This document shows positions 43,369 through 54,608 of a DNA stretch of 64,000 nucleotides, in pieces. The notes beneath the pieces are model-generated. The model saw only the letters and a program-made list of their open reading frames with translations, did no database searches and was not told where the DNA came from. The stretch's first letter is position 1. The number at the start of each line of letters is the position of its first letter. The DNA comes from Imbricaverruca yamaguchii (Eukaryota > Arthropoda > Thecostraca > Neoverrucidae), in assembly GCA_034440575.1 (NCBI GenBank), contig JAOTOL010000880.1:62001-126000 (forward strand), given 5' to 3'. The translations under genes and the position numbers were made by a program.

Positions 43369-44208
43369 ACCTCCCAGTAGACTCGTCTACTACTGAGTCC
43401 ATCTACCAGTGAACTCGTCCATCGACGACGACTTGGCTTGCCAGTGGAATTTGCTACCACAGAATCTGGTGTGAAAGTGGTGACGTTTTCTGTGTTTGTT
43501 GTGGTATTTATTGCAGGAAATGATGTGCATCAAAATATACTTGCTCTTTTTCTTCATCAGCTGTTTTATCTACTACAAAAATCTACATCATGCGGATATA
43601 TATACATATATACATATTTCAAGACCACAAGGTTGTCTACGTTCATCTTCTTTCTATTCACATTTTCTAGTTTTCGGATGACTTTTCTTTGTTCGTTGGA
43701 GATATTATGCCAAAGGTTACCGAAGGAAGCCATGGTTAAAAGAGGAAAAATATTATAAAGGCACTTATTGGTCGATACCATACGTGACGCGTTACAATAG
43801 TAAATATTTTGGACATGTCAATCAATATTCATTATGTTCAAGAGTGAATTAAACGAATTGCTGTTCACAGAAATGGCCAAAGCAGATACACAAACAACAA
43901 TTATCGCACATTTCACAAACACTATGTCCCCAGGCACGCCATGGGTTACGATTTCGATATTGATAGGATGCCATGGTACATTCAAGCTCACTGTTGATAC
44001 ACCAGCATACGGCTAAATATTTGTCATGAAGAGCCAGGTGTGTATATTTTTTCGTTGCAGAGATGCAGCCTTATAGTGCAGAGTACCTATCTACTTCAGA
44101 CGTAAGCTTCCCTTGTCCAGTCCAGAGCAGCGCCTGTCCAGCCCAAAAGTGCGCTGATCTTGTCCGAATGATGGTTGTCTCGTGCAGAACCAGAGGGTCA
44201 CGCATTTT
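43369..44208 (+). other. CP3 3' flank, part of duplicated unit B, with empty hAT site
   Basis: Matches 17661-18512 and then 29021 onward without a break. The single CGCATTTT at about 44201-44208 is the pre-insertion form of the hAT target. A short TATACATA repeat lies near 43598. Confidence 0.85.
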
Positions 44209-45010
44209 GCTCAGAGGGACGCCTTCCTCACTTTTGCATAATTCTCTCAAGCTGGGCTCAATACGAATCCCAATTACAATGCACGGTGCTGATGCGACAA
44301 ACGTTAGTTTAGTTTTAGGTATGCCTATCCTCTTAGTGCTTAGACGGGGTTTCGAAAAACAATGGGGAACGAAGTGGGGAACCATTTGTCGCATCATTGT
44401 AACACCCGACTAGGCTGGACCCATGATACAACATGCTAACTAGGCTAAGCCCATCATTTGTGACTAAGGCCCTTAGTTCATTCGAGGTTTTGTGTCCGTG
44501 ATTTCCGTTCAGTCGATGAATTTACTAAAAAGCGAAGAATATGTCAAGGAGTATACAAGTTTGGAGCACTACCGTTGGCCGCGTCAGTGGCCGAAATACA
44601 TCCTTCGATCAACGTGGGTGCTAGTAACAGGCATTGGTAAGTGCGTAGTCATCAACAAAATTAGGGAAATACATGGACGTTGATAAGCTCAGCCCACTTG
44701 TCCATTCATTTCTCTCCTTGTGCATGATTTTTATCCTTTTTATCCTTGGCTTTTATTTTGTTCCACTTTATTATTTTCTTTGATATTTTAAAGCATTGAA
44801 GGACCAGACTAGAAGAAATCTAGTCACTAAACATTAAATTACTTTGACTTTGCATCTGATAATTTACATGTATAATTACTATTTTGTTACATCACCATAG
44901 CAACTGGGGTGTCAGTGCTATCAAGAGCCTCACCGACGCTCGCGATCGCCCGTGGCTGCAGTGGTTCCATGACGCTGATTGTTTGGGTGGTGACTAGCGA
45001 TTCAACCAAG
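44209..45010 (+). other. Duplicated-unit DNA upstream of Ras copy 2
   Basis: Matches 29029-29854 but retains about 120 bp before Ras (44900-45010) that unit A has lost. No gene recognised. Confidence 0.6.
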
Positions 45011-45579
45011 ACGACTGAGTACAAATTGGTTGCTGCTGGTGTTGGATGCGTCGAAAGAAAACTGCGCTTACAGTTCAACTCATATAAAGCCATTTCGTGG
45101 ACGAGTATGACCCCGCCATCGAAGATTCATATCGCAAGCAGGTTGTAATCGACGGCGAGACGTGGTTGTTAGATATTCTGGACACAGCAGGTCAAGATGA
45201 GTACAGCGCGATGCGGGACCAGTACAGGCGCACCGGCGAGGGCTTTCTGCTCGTGTTCGCCATCAACAAATCGAAGTCGTTCGAGGACATCAGGAGCTAC
45301 CTCGAGCAGATCAAGCGCGTCAAGGACGCCGACACAGTGCCCATGATCCTGGTGGGAAACAAGTGACTTGACAACGAGGGAGGTCGACATAACTGAAGCC
45401 AAGGGCATGGCGAAAAACTACGGTATCCCGTTCGTAGAGACGTCAGCCAAGACACCAATGGGATTGGACGACGACTTCTACACTCTAGTCAGAAAGATCA
45501 GGCGGAACAGGAACCGGCGAGGGTGCGACAAAGGCAGGGGGAGGGCTACATCGGCATGAAGAAATGTTGTCTGTTATAA
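45011..45579 (+). pseudogene. Dead Ras copy in unit B, more complete
   Basis: The remains begin TTEYKLVAAGVG, but the P-loop Gly-Lys-Ser is destroyed (GCVERK) and the frame then shifts. From 45097 an 89-codon frame gives [14 protein letters not shown] (switch I), [20 protein letters not shown] (G3 and switch II), [15 protein letters not shown] and the G4 start VGNK. A small deletion then makes a stop at 45364, and another frame supplies VETSAK and the basic tail. KKCCLL and a stop follow at 45562-45579 out of frame with that part, exactly as in unit A. That shared defect was therefore present before the duplication, unless the native gene has a different tail. Ras GTPase function is lost. Confidence 0.85.
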
Positions 45580-47173
45580 ACTGTCGGTGCACCACGTCCG
45601 TCTCCAGCGCGCCGCCCGTCTATTCCGTGTGATCATTGACCTATATGTATATATATAACTACACAGACAGCTCGACTTTCCAGAACGGTCCCGTCGGCGG
45701 CGCCGCATATGGGCGAAACGGTGGAACTGGTTGGCGCTGCGCAGTGTGTTGCGGATGGAAAGCGGTTATGCTGGAGCGTTATGGGTGGTGAAAATGACTA
45801 ATTGTACATGATATATTCATATATGAAGCAAAAACCTCATTTATTTCCCATTAAACCTGCACTCCGACTTCCGTGCCACTGCCGTTCATTCCCTTGCAGA
45901 CAGATATCGAGGGCACAGGGGACATGTGTCTGCTCATGGGAAGGTGGAGCTCATCTTACCAGGAAAAGTGGACCTACTCGAGGCTCGAGTGCATCCCTTT
46001 CTAATTTTGAGCTACAGATGAAAATGTGCCCCTTAGAATCATTGAGTGTACTTCCTCACTGAGAACAAAATGACACCCTCAAAGCACTGAAAAACTTCAT
46101 GTTCCATTTGTCCAACCCTAGGACACTGGAAAAACGGATCTCTGGGCACGGTTACACTGTGCTTACGCTGGCAAGACACGGGCAAAATGCATCTATATGC
46201 TTCGAAATACCCCTTTAATATTCGGATGACCCGGATCGGATCCGCTTTAAACACTGTCACAACACCGTCGAGTTATGAAGGTGTTTCGAAACTCGCTAAC
46301 TACGCGGCATTGCACGGGATGAAATAAGGTTTTTACCAGCTAAAAACTGTAGCATTACACTGCAGTGTCCATGCCGTGTTTGTGGACTACCCCAAAACAC
46401 TGGGTATATTCTACCGTAATACCGAGTACACCCGTTGGTTGCACGGTTATCACACCGGTGTTTGCCGGTTGTATGGAAGCACGTTTTATGCACATTTAAA
46501 ATAGTATGGAAATATTCCAAAATATTTAGCCACGCTTACGATGAAAAGTCACGTAGTAACAAATTGAGTGTGTATTAAATGATCACAGAACATTCATGTC
46601 TCCAGTCACTCATAACCATAGACGTCCCATTTGGCCAGTTGTGATCTAATGTAGACGCTTAGTGACTCCATTTATCAACTGCTTTGATATGAACTACGAC
46701 ACATTTAGCTGTCGTCACAAACTAGCACGAATTGAAGATATAAGCTAGTGCCGAACAAATATTAAGAAGTGTATGGGAAGCAGTTCCATGAACGTATGTG
46801 ATTGCGTTGACAATCACCATCAATTAGGCCAACAAAATACACAGCACTTCTTGATCAGGTACACACGGTAATCACTGATCACTCAGCCAATGAAACATCC
46901 TCTTGCAGTTAAAGAGAACGTTTTATGGGCAACGTGATCACTGGTCACCTTATGTACCTGATTAAGAAGTTGTATGTATCCATCTAACCAATCTAACTAA
47001 CACAAGAATCAGTCAGTAAGGTTTCACGCAGTCAGGGCATAGTCATGGCATAGATCATATAAAATCAGGTACATTGATCAGGGAAAGCAAATGGGCACTT
47101 GACGAAGGCATACCAATTGTTTGGCATTCAATTATCTGGCAATTAGACTTCGCTATTGCGACAAACGCATTTT
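45580..47173. other. Duplicated-unit DNA after Ras copy 2, no gene
   Basis: Matches 30382-31983, including a decayed form of the MITE at 46847-46976. Confidence 0.6.
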
Positions 47174-47562
47174 TCACGACTCTGGACTGCACTCGTTACG
47201 AGCAACGCATGAAGCTAACCATCGTCCGTGCTCATTGTCAGACCTCCACCAGTTTACTCCTTCGTCATAGAGGCCAACAGTCGCGCGGCAAGGCCCTTCG
47301 ACCTCCGAGATTCGCGACACTCTTTCCCTTTTGCTTGTAGAACATGCTTGCCAATGAAAATTGTTGTATCCCGGGTCGGTCCATATTTCTGAGCAAAGGA
47401 TGTACATACCGACACTCCATATCAGGAGGGCTTCAGTCTCATTATCAGCAGTCAGGACAGATATGCCCTCAATCGTTACTGTCATGCCGTCTTGCACCGA
47501 CGCCCACGGAACCTCCTCCGTCGCAAACACCTTGCCTCCGTCACCCAGACTCCATGTCAGGG

Positions 47563-47571
47563 TTGACGCAG
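47563..47571 (+). other. Left 9-bp target-site duplication
   Basis: TTGACGCAG, repeated directly at 51149-51157 after the element. Unit A has a single TTGACGTAG at the same place (32372-32380). Confidence 0.85.
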
Positions 47572-50500
47572 TAGGCTGGTCCGGTTTGCGGTTTTCCCCG
47601 AAAATGCACTAAGTCGCTCCCCTGGTTGATGCATTTTTGGGCGCTGAGCGCGATGCGCTCATCAAAATTATAAATTTCTAAAAACTTTTGACCGCGACGC
47701 CCGCTCAAAGGTTTCGGCGATTTTGCATATTCGCCTTTTTCGGGTCATTATTCGGAAATTTGTAATAGGAAATTGGAAAAGCAGCATGGACAAACTGAAC
47801 CAGGTATATTTCTTAAGGTATTCGCACAAACCAGCGGCTTTCACTCCATTTATATAATGCAAAAACACTGTGTCCGTACTATTTCCCAATTTCACGACCT
47901 ACTTCAGCACGCCACCCATAGATGGCGTTGGTGGCGATCGCGTGTGTTTCATCGCTGGAGGGTGCCTCTCCAGAAGGTCGCCACTTTTCATCGGGGTGGG
48001 TGTGAGGTGGGGCAGCTCCCTCCGCCGTTGCCCCTCCCCTAGATCTGCATCTGATAGAACAATATCAGTGTTTACACTACATATTTATAATTAATTAATC
48101 AACAAGCAATCATTACCACAGGTCTGAGGTTCATTAATAATTACAAACTCACAAGCCAATCGAACAAAACCCAACCACTACCGAAATGACGCCTTCTCAT
48201 CAGACTCGCCACATTCATCAGTCTGAAGCCACCGACCCTGCCACAGACGCTCTAGCCCTGCTTCGTCTGGTCTTCGAGCTGGTCTACTGGCCCCTGAAGC
48301 GACGCCCGCCGGAAGGCCACCTTATTTAGGCTGTGACCGTCTTGTCCCTCCGCGCCCACGACGGCCGCTGCGGCCTCGGTCGTCAGCTTGTCGACGCGCT
48401 CGGTGGACTGGGTGTGGCAGGGCACCCCCGTCCGGAGCGGCTCGTCCAGGAGCCGGCTAGCTCGTCGTCATTGAGAGAATGGACACATGGTGGCTCCATG
48501 TCGGCCTCCCGAGCATATTGGTTGATGTTCACCAGCTCCTTGTACTGGCGTGCAGTCACGTTGATCGTTGAGCCTTGCACCCGGAACTGGCGGACTGGTC
48601 CGGGCTGCCGGCGTTCTCAGGCCTCGCCCACCATCTGCACGGCCCTCACCCTGAGCTCTGGGCTTTCGTCGCCCAGCATCGACAGCACCACGTTCTCTGG
48701 GTGGGCCATCAGGTCATTCCCGCACAGGCGTTTCTGCACGGTTTCCAGGTCGGCACCGCTCAAGTGCCGCTGCTGCCGTTGCAGCTGATCAAACAGGTGG
48801 CGGGGCGCTTCCACCAGGTCCGCCCTGGGCTTAATGGCCATGACTGTGGGGACGTACACGGTCACGATGTACGGGGCCAGGGTCGTTAGCTGGTCACTGG
48901 GGCTCTGCTGGGACATATGTACCCGCAGCAGCCGGCTCTGCGCCGTGTACCATCGTGCCATGTTGAGCTGGCCGTGGATCCGGTGCGCCACTAGGCTGCC
49001 ATCGCCGGACGCCGCACACTTTGCACACTGGTAGAGCGGCCGTAAATCCGAGCTCAGCGACTGCTCTACATCAGCCGGCAGGAGCGGTAGCTCGGCGGAG
49101 GCCAGGGGCTGGAACTTCACCAATGGGAGCTCATACACCGTGCCCGCCACCATCTGGCCGATTGGCTCGGTGCCGGCAGGTGTCGGCAGCTGTGGATACC
49201 GAGACGGGAAGGGGAGCGCCTTCAACGGCGGCGGCACGAGATGTCGAAGCTGCTGTACGGCTCGGGGGATGAGCCACCGAGGGTCCAACAGCGTCGGCGA
49301 TGGGCGTGCGGGCCGCGCGAGGAGCCGCTGATGGCCTATTAGCGGCAACGGCGGCGACGCGGGAGAGGCGACCTGAGGTGGGTTAGGGAGCATCAGCTGG
49401 TTTGAAGCAGTCAGGAGAGGTAATGTCGCCCTTATTAAAGCAATATAGCGACAATCTCATGCATGCCAATGCCAATGAAGTAATCGGTGACGCGGACCTG
49501 AGGCGTGGGCAGCCGTTGGGACGTGGTGAGGCTCGTCGGACGGTCCGGGCAACGGCGGCGGCGGCAGTGACGGTGGCAGCTCTGCTGGCTTGACGAGCCT
49601 GTTGCTCGGCCCGCTCATCTCTCCTGTGCCAGCGCCCCGTCATCTGCTGGTCGACCCCACCAATGTGGCGTCTCCTGGGGCCACGCTGGAACTCTCTGTC
49701 ATTGGCAAGCTCTGGCTGGCGGGCTGTGTTCGAAATGTCGGAGAGTTCACCGAAATCGGAGACAGTAGCAGTTGTTAAACGGGCTGTAAGAGCGGAATGC
49801 TGTTTCTTCGACGTTTTTCGGACGCCCTCTTTTCTTTCCCACAGCTGCTTCACCTTTCCCAGAACACGTGGCCTCGGCCTTTTCGGTGGTGAAGCCCTGT
49901 CTCAGAGTAGCAATATCTCATCTGTCACTTGCTGTATGCACTCTTTCATTGGTACGTACTTTTCATCTGTGGACCTCTCCTCCATCTTCTCCAATCTGAC
50001 CATCATCAAGCGCTCGATGACATCGGTCATGGTGGGAAGCTGGCTTCCAGGCAAGCGACAAGACGTTATCCCAAACTGAGGATGAGGTTCCTTCATTTTC
50101 TTTCTAAATGCTTGTCCTTCCATCGTTGGCAACGCGTTTCGGAGACGATTTAAACCGAAATGAAGACGTCACGATACAGAAAGCGAGCTTTCCGACTGGC
50201 TAAGGTCACGATCGTTGGAACAAACAATAATGCAGCAGGTAAGTATTACAAATAGCATTGGATAATACCAATATTTCATATGGAGCATAAAACGTAATTT
50301 GGTAGATAATTACCTGCGTAAAATTCAATACTTTTCCACAATTCGACGTGAAAAATAATGACAAATTAACATTTCTCCTCAGTTTAACTGATCGATAGCT
50401 ACCGTAGCTATGCCATGAAATTTCGATCGGACCCAATGAACCTATAATGGTGATGGCTGTGGTGAACCGATTATTTGATATATTATCACTTATAATGCAC

Positions 50501-51148
50501 TGTGATTATGCTATTTAAAATTGTTTAATAGTTGCAGCACTCTCAGGAGATGGTTCATTGAAATCAGCGTCACTCCATCACTGGCTTATCTAGCCGGGTG
50601 TTTGGGGGAGGGGCAAACGGTAGTTTTTAAGGAGGCAAACAGCTGCAAATAGCCATATTGACCATTTTTCGGGGCGTTTGGGTGGGGGGATGGCTTCAGG
50701 GGCACTGGCCCCTTGTCCCCCCTTAAATTCGCCCATGCACTCCATTGTCAATGTCCGTGCGATGGAACACATGGAATCGCCACCAACGCCATCTACATAT
50801 GTGTGGCGTGCTGAAGTAGGCCGTGAAATTTGGAACTAGTACGGATACAGTGTTTTTGCAGATATGTAAATGGAGTGAAAGCCACTGGTTTGTGCGAATA
50901 TCTAAAGAAATAGACCTGGTTCAGCTTGCCCATGCTGCTTTTCCCATTTCCTTTCACAACTTTCGGAATAATGAGCCGAAAAAGGCGAATATGCGAAATC
51001 GCCGAAACCTTTGAGCGGGCGTCGCGGTCAAATGTTTTTCGAAATTTGGAATTTTGATGAGCGCATCGCACTCAGCGCCCAAAAAGGCATCAACTAGGGG
51101 GCGACCTGAGTGCATTTTCGAGAAAAAACCGCAAACCGGACCAGCCTA
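47572..51148. mobile_element. 3.58-kb DNA transposon with 387-bp inverted repeats
   Basis: The left (47572-47957) and right (50762-51148) ends are inverted repeats of about 387 bp, about 90% identical by eye, beginning TAGGCTGGTCCGGTTTGCGG. Long inverted ends with a 9-bp target duplication are typical of Mutator-like elements, but I recognise no MULE transposase, so the class is open. The interior carries a minus-strand coding region in three frames. The empty site in unit A shows that it inserted after the segmental duplication. Around 50200-50560 the interior is AT-rich without features. Confidence 0.85.
48383..50132 (-). pseudogene. Element-encoded protein, family unnamed, broken in places
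   Basis: Three minus-strand frames follow each other: 50132-49902 (LPTMTDVIERLMMVRLEKM), 49853-49383 (FGELSDISNTA, then RRRHIGGVDQQ and an Arg/Ala-rich stretch) and 49393-48383 (LPLVKFQPLASAELPLLPA, AHPENVVLSMLGDESPELRV, then after a TGA at about 48617 PVRQFRVQGSTINVTARQY and EPPCVHSLNDDEL). They look like exons or shifted parts of one protein. The block order resembles a protein family common in invertebrate repeat-rich genomes that I recall only as uncharacterised; a role in transposition is inferred from its position alone. Cys pairs (YQCAKC) could bind zinc. Confidence 0.45.
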
Positions 51149-51157
51149 TTGACGCAG
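51149..51157 (+). other. Right 9-bp target-site duplication
   Basis: TTGACGCAG, after which unit A homology resumes with CCTTATCTGAGAGATAA. Confidence 0.85.
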
Positions 51158-51756
51158 CCTTATCTGAGAGATAAGACAGCATGAAAATGCATTCAACACG
51201 TCATATTCTTTTACATTAACAACATGATCTGGTGTGCGAAATGGTGAAATTTAATAATCACAAAAGTGCACAAATACGTATACGAATAAGCAATGTGCAA
51301 ATATTTGTAAACTTCTGGGACGTGGGAACAAAGAGAAAATGGTGAGAATGCTGATATACTTTGCATTGAAGCATAGCGAGTATTTTATGGTCTATTCGCA
51401 ACGCTCACTCACAAACGTCAGTCAGAGCACAGAGTCGACACAGAAATTGGTACAGCACAATGCCGAGACGGAGAGGTCGGGTAGTGTGAAGATAACGCAG
51501 GGTGCATCACGCAGGTGGTACTAACACCTGATTGGCATGGGTGAGGTTGGTTCAGAGCAAGCATGGGCGGGGCAGACTGGACTCTGAATCGAGTCCGGAC
51601 ATTGACACTTTGGAATCGGACCCGGACTCAGGCTTTTGGGGTGATCTATGTCTATCTCCCACCTGAAGCGCAAACCCCAGCTCACTAGCACCGACATCGC
51701 TTAGGAACAAGCCCCTCCAATCAGACACGGGTCAAAGTCAGACTGGGCTCGGAATC

Positions 51757-51994
51757 GAATCCAGATTTGCATACCTATGTTATAAGATTCAAACTCACCG
51801 ATTAATAAAGTATATTCGGTCTCAGACTGAGACTGACGAAGCCATGACTATCACCCCGCATACGGACTCAGCTTTATATTTGCAAACAATAAACTCGAAC
51901 CAATGCCTGTAAGAATGGGGCAAACACGGGCACGGGCCAATGAAACAGTAGGACCAGAACGGGATAGCAATAAATCAGTTGGACAATAGGGGCC
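51757..51994. other. Segment present in unit B only
   Basis: About 238 bp between GGCTCGGAATCG and AGAGACAAACATCGGAACGA are missing from unit A (near 32980). Short motifs of the surrounding degenerate GGACTCGGAATCGGA type occur at its edges, so unequal exchange within that repeat could have removed it from unit A. Confidence 0.6.
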
Positions 51995-53494
51995 AGAGTC
52001 AGAGACAAACATCGGAACGAATGATTTACGCATCACTGAATCTGCACGCATCATCAAGTGAACGGCCTTATTTTGGGTCGGATCTGAGCAGCACAAGAAT
52101 GTGCATGCATTGCACAAAATGGCACCATTCACATATTTAGGCATGCTTATGTGAGCACCAATGCCCCCCCCCCCTCCACCCCACCATGTCAAAAGCAAAT
52201 CAGCAATGGACCTTGTCGCTGACCTGGTTCACATCCTAAAACGTCGCTGAGAGCCTTCAGGTATCGAGCCAGCGAAGATGCTGCATCGTTGCGCGCTGCG
52301 GTTTTTCCAGACATGCGCTCGAACTCGCGCCAAGCCTGAAGCGGGGATTAATTACCGGTTATTATAATACAATATAATAAGTTTCCTATCGGGAACACAA
52401 TGTGACGTGGCGTGTTCAGTTGCAGCCAACACATCCACCACTCCAAGCAAATCCCCAAACTACCCAAAGCATAACACAAAAATAAACGAAGGTGATAAAT
52501 GTTTTCCTTCCCCCTTCACTTTGTGCAGTTCACGATAACATGACCAACTTAGCCTATCGACATCGTGTGCATTTATGAGCACACCTAGAAGGGAAATTCA
52601 ACGTGGGAAAGTAGTGGGAAAATAACTGCGCAAATGTATTTCTGATATTAAGTCATAAATAGATAATTCTTGATTTACATGAATGACGCCTGACAAATAG
52701 TTCGAGTGCATACGGCGTAATACTTGCCCCAGCTTTCGTCTTCAGTGGCGGGTACCGCTCGATCACAGCACCTAGCCGCACTTTGCCACGCAAACTCTTG
52801 ACGTCGCTCGACGAATGTCTCGTCCATCAGGTCGTCCCTATCTTCGCCGTCCATAAGCCGCCGCACCGCTCTATTCCACCGCCACGGGGTCCACCTTGCC
52901 GCGTGGCAGCAGCACATAGCTCGACTTGCCTTGGTAGCGAGGGCGCTTCGACTCCGGCTCTTCAGACTCGGAGCGTCTGCGCTTATTCTTAAACTTATTG
53001 TTCAGCTTCTTAGCGATATCATCCTGTAATATAGAAAACAAAACATAAGTTTCACAGCTAGACGATGTATTGAAAAAGGGGTGTGAGGCTGGACTGGATT
53101 GGCTATATTATTTGACTTCCACATACTTGCGATAATAACTGCGTCTCAAAATTAAGGTGAATAGTGCCCTAAACCGAATAGACGATTTCGTCTGGCAATC
53201 AGAAGCACACCAAGTGTGATATCCATTCGGAAACTTCGAATAATATGCCAAAAAATGCAAGCCGCTGACATTACAACTAACACACAGGTTCCGTCCGCGC
53301 ATCAGGAGCGAATCCAGAATCTAGGATTGAGGGAAGAGACAAACCTTTTTTCAACGATTTTGCACTCATTCTATGGTCAAAACAAAGCAGAATCGCAGTC
53401 TTTAGGTATGGGGACATGGCTCGTCCCCTCAACTTCGCTTGGATTCGCCCTTGACAAAAACAACCATGACACAGATGAAACAATAGAGAACTGA

Positions 53495-53700
53495 CTGGTT
53501 ACTGGTTGCAGGCCCCGCCTGGCAAGGTGTTCACCTCACATAGCCTGCGAATCGGGTACGCCACTGCAGCGGCCGCGGCCGGGGTCACCGACGATACTAT
53601 CCGCACCGCGGGCCGCTGGTCAAGCGGGGCCTTCTCCCGCTATATCCGTGGACCCCGGCGGTGCCCCATCGAGGCGTGTGCGCGGATTGCCCACTTGTAA
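53495..53700 (+). pseudogene. Tyrosine recombinase C-terminus, DIRS-like
   Basis: The frame starts where unit A homology ends and gives PGKVFTSHSLRIGYATAAAA, then GVTDDTIRTAGRWSSGAFSR and YIRGPRR. HSLR is the His-x-x-Arg box, GRW holds the position of the second His/Trp, and YIR carries the nucleophile Tyr of tyrosine recombinases. The alanine-rich helix and W-SS-AF-YI pattern fit recombinases of DIRS/Ngaro retrotransposons. The N-terminal part with the first catalytic Arg, and the reverse transcriptase, are absent. It would have joined circular DNA to the target without target duplication. Confidence 0.7.
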
Positions 53701-53752
53701 GGTCTCGAAGGAGGAACATTATACCACATACAGAACCGTTTGATGATTTGGC

Positions 53753-54438
53753 GTCTTTCAGCCGTACATCGACGAAAACGGAACGGCTGGAACTAACTGG
53801 AGTCGAGACCGTCGCAAGCCAAACCGTAGGCCGCAACTGCAAAGGAAAAACTCCAGCGAACGAGTAAGTAAATGCTAATAGTATATTCCCGTGAGGGCAA
53901 TGGTTATTAGCATTATTACGAGACGCTAGGTCGTGACCGCTTAGCCCGTGTCTTGGGGTGCGGCGCGCAACTCAGCTGGCTGCACCAGCCAATTTTAGCG
54001 ACATCGAACTACTACTACGATCTATACCTACTCTCGGTAGATATCGCACCCGGTGGACCACTCGCGGAATTTCCGGTTTTGGAAATAAACCAGGGAAACA
54101 AATTTGCGTGATTAATGGGCCGGTACACATTCGCAACTCTCCAATATAATAAATAGCCAAATGGGAACAAGCAGGATTACCAAGTTCCGCGCAGAAATTA
54201 ATTCACAGCTGAAATGTATTGTGATATCTGGCAACTTCCCTCTTCCCGCTGCAGCCGAGCACCTTCCGGCCGGAACAATGGAAGAGCAGGGTTGATAGTC
54301 TCCCCACCTCCACCCCATCAACCACACCTCAGCCTGTGACGCCCATTTCCAATCTCCTCCTTCCATCAGAGACGGTCTTTCAGCCATACATCGACGAAAA
54401 CGGAACGGCTGAAACTAACTGGAGTCGAGACCGTCGCA
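53753..54438 (+). repeat. 64-bp direct repeat pair downstream of the recombinase
   Basis: 53753-53816 and 54375-54438 share 64 bp with two mismatches (core ACATCGACGAAAACGGAACG and TGGAGTCGAGACCGTCGCA). Each copy is bounded by GACGGTCT-like and AGACCGTC sequences, so it is partly self-complementary. Split direct repeats downstream of the recombinase are the end structure of Ngaro/PAT-type DIRS elements, and this may be one such pair. Between them no gene is seen. Confidence 0.65.
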
Positions 54439-54608
54439 CGTGCATCGACGAAAACGGAACCATGCGTGTGGATATTTACAAACAGCGTTCGACCTCCCTC
54501 TCATTCGAATTTCATCGAAATCTGGAAGGTTTATCCCTACAATAGTCCCAGCTGCATGACACATACGCACATAACCATTACCCATTACACATACGCAGTA
54601 CACATACC

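Larger units (their letters stand above)
47174..53026 (-). pseudogene. SAMD3-like gene remnant, unit B, split by a transposon
   Basis: Only the 3' exons survive: about 53026-52708 (FKNKRRR region, RAVRRLMDGEDRDDLMDETF, ESWGKYYA), about 52345-52250 (AWREFERMSGKTAARNDAA) and 47571-47174 (VFATEEVPWASVQDGMTVT, ETEALLIWSVGMY). The first four exons are gone because homology to unit A ends at 53494. The donor GTACGT after the middle exon is now GTTTTA. The 3.58-kb inverted-repeat element lies within the first codons of the last exon. Unit B does keep GTTCCGTGG where unit A has lost a base, so the two copies have decayed independently. Confidence 0.5.

Noticed and set aside
48333..48889. Plus-strand frames inside the TIR element
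   Set aside because: They mirror the minus-strand protein, whose composition and block order are more protein-like.
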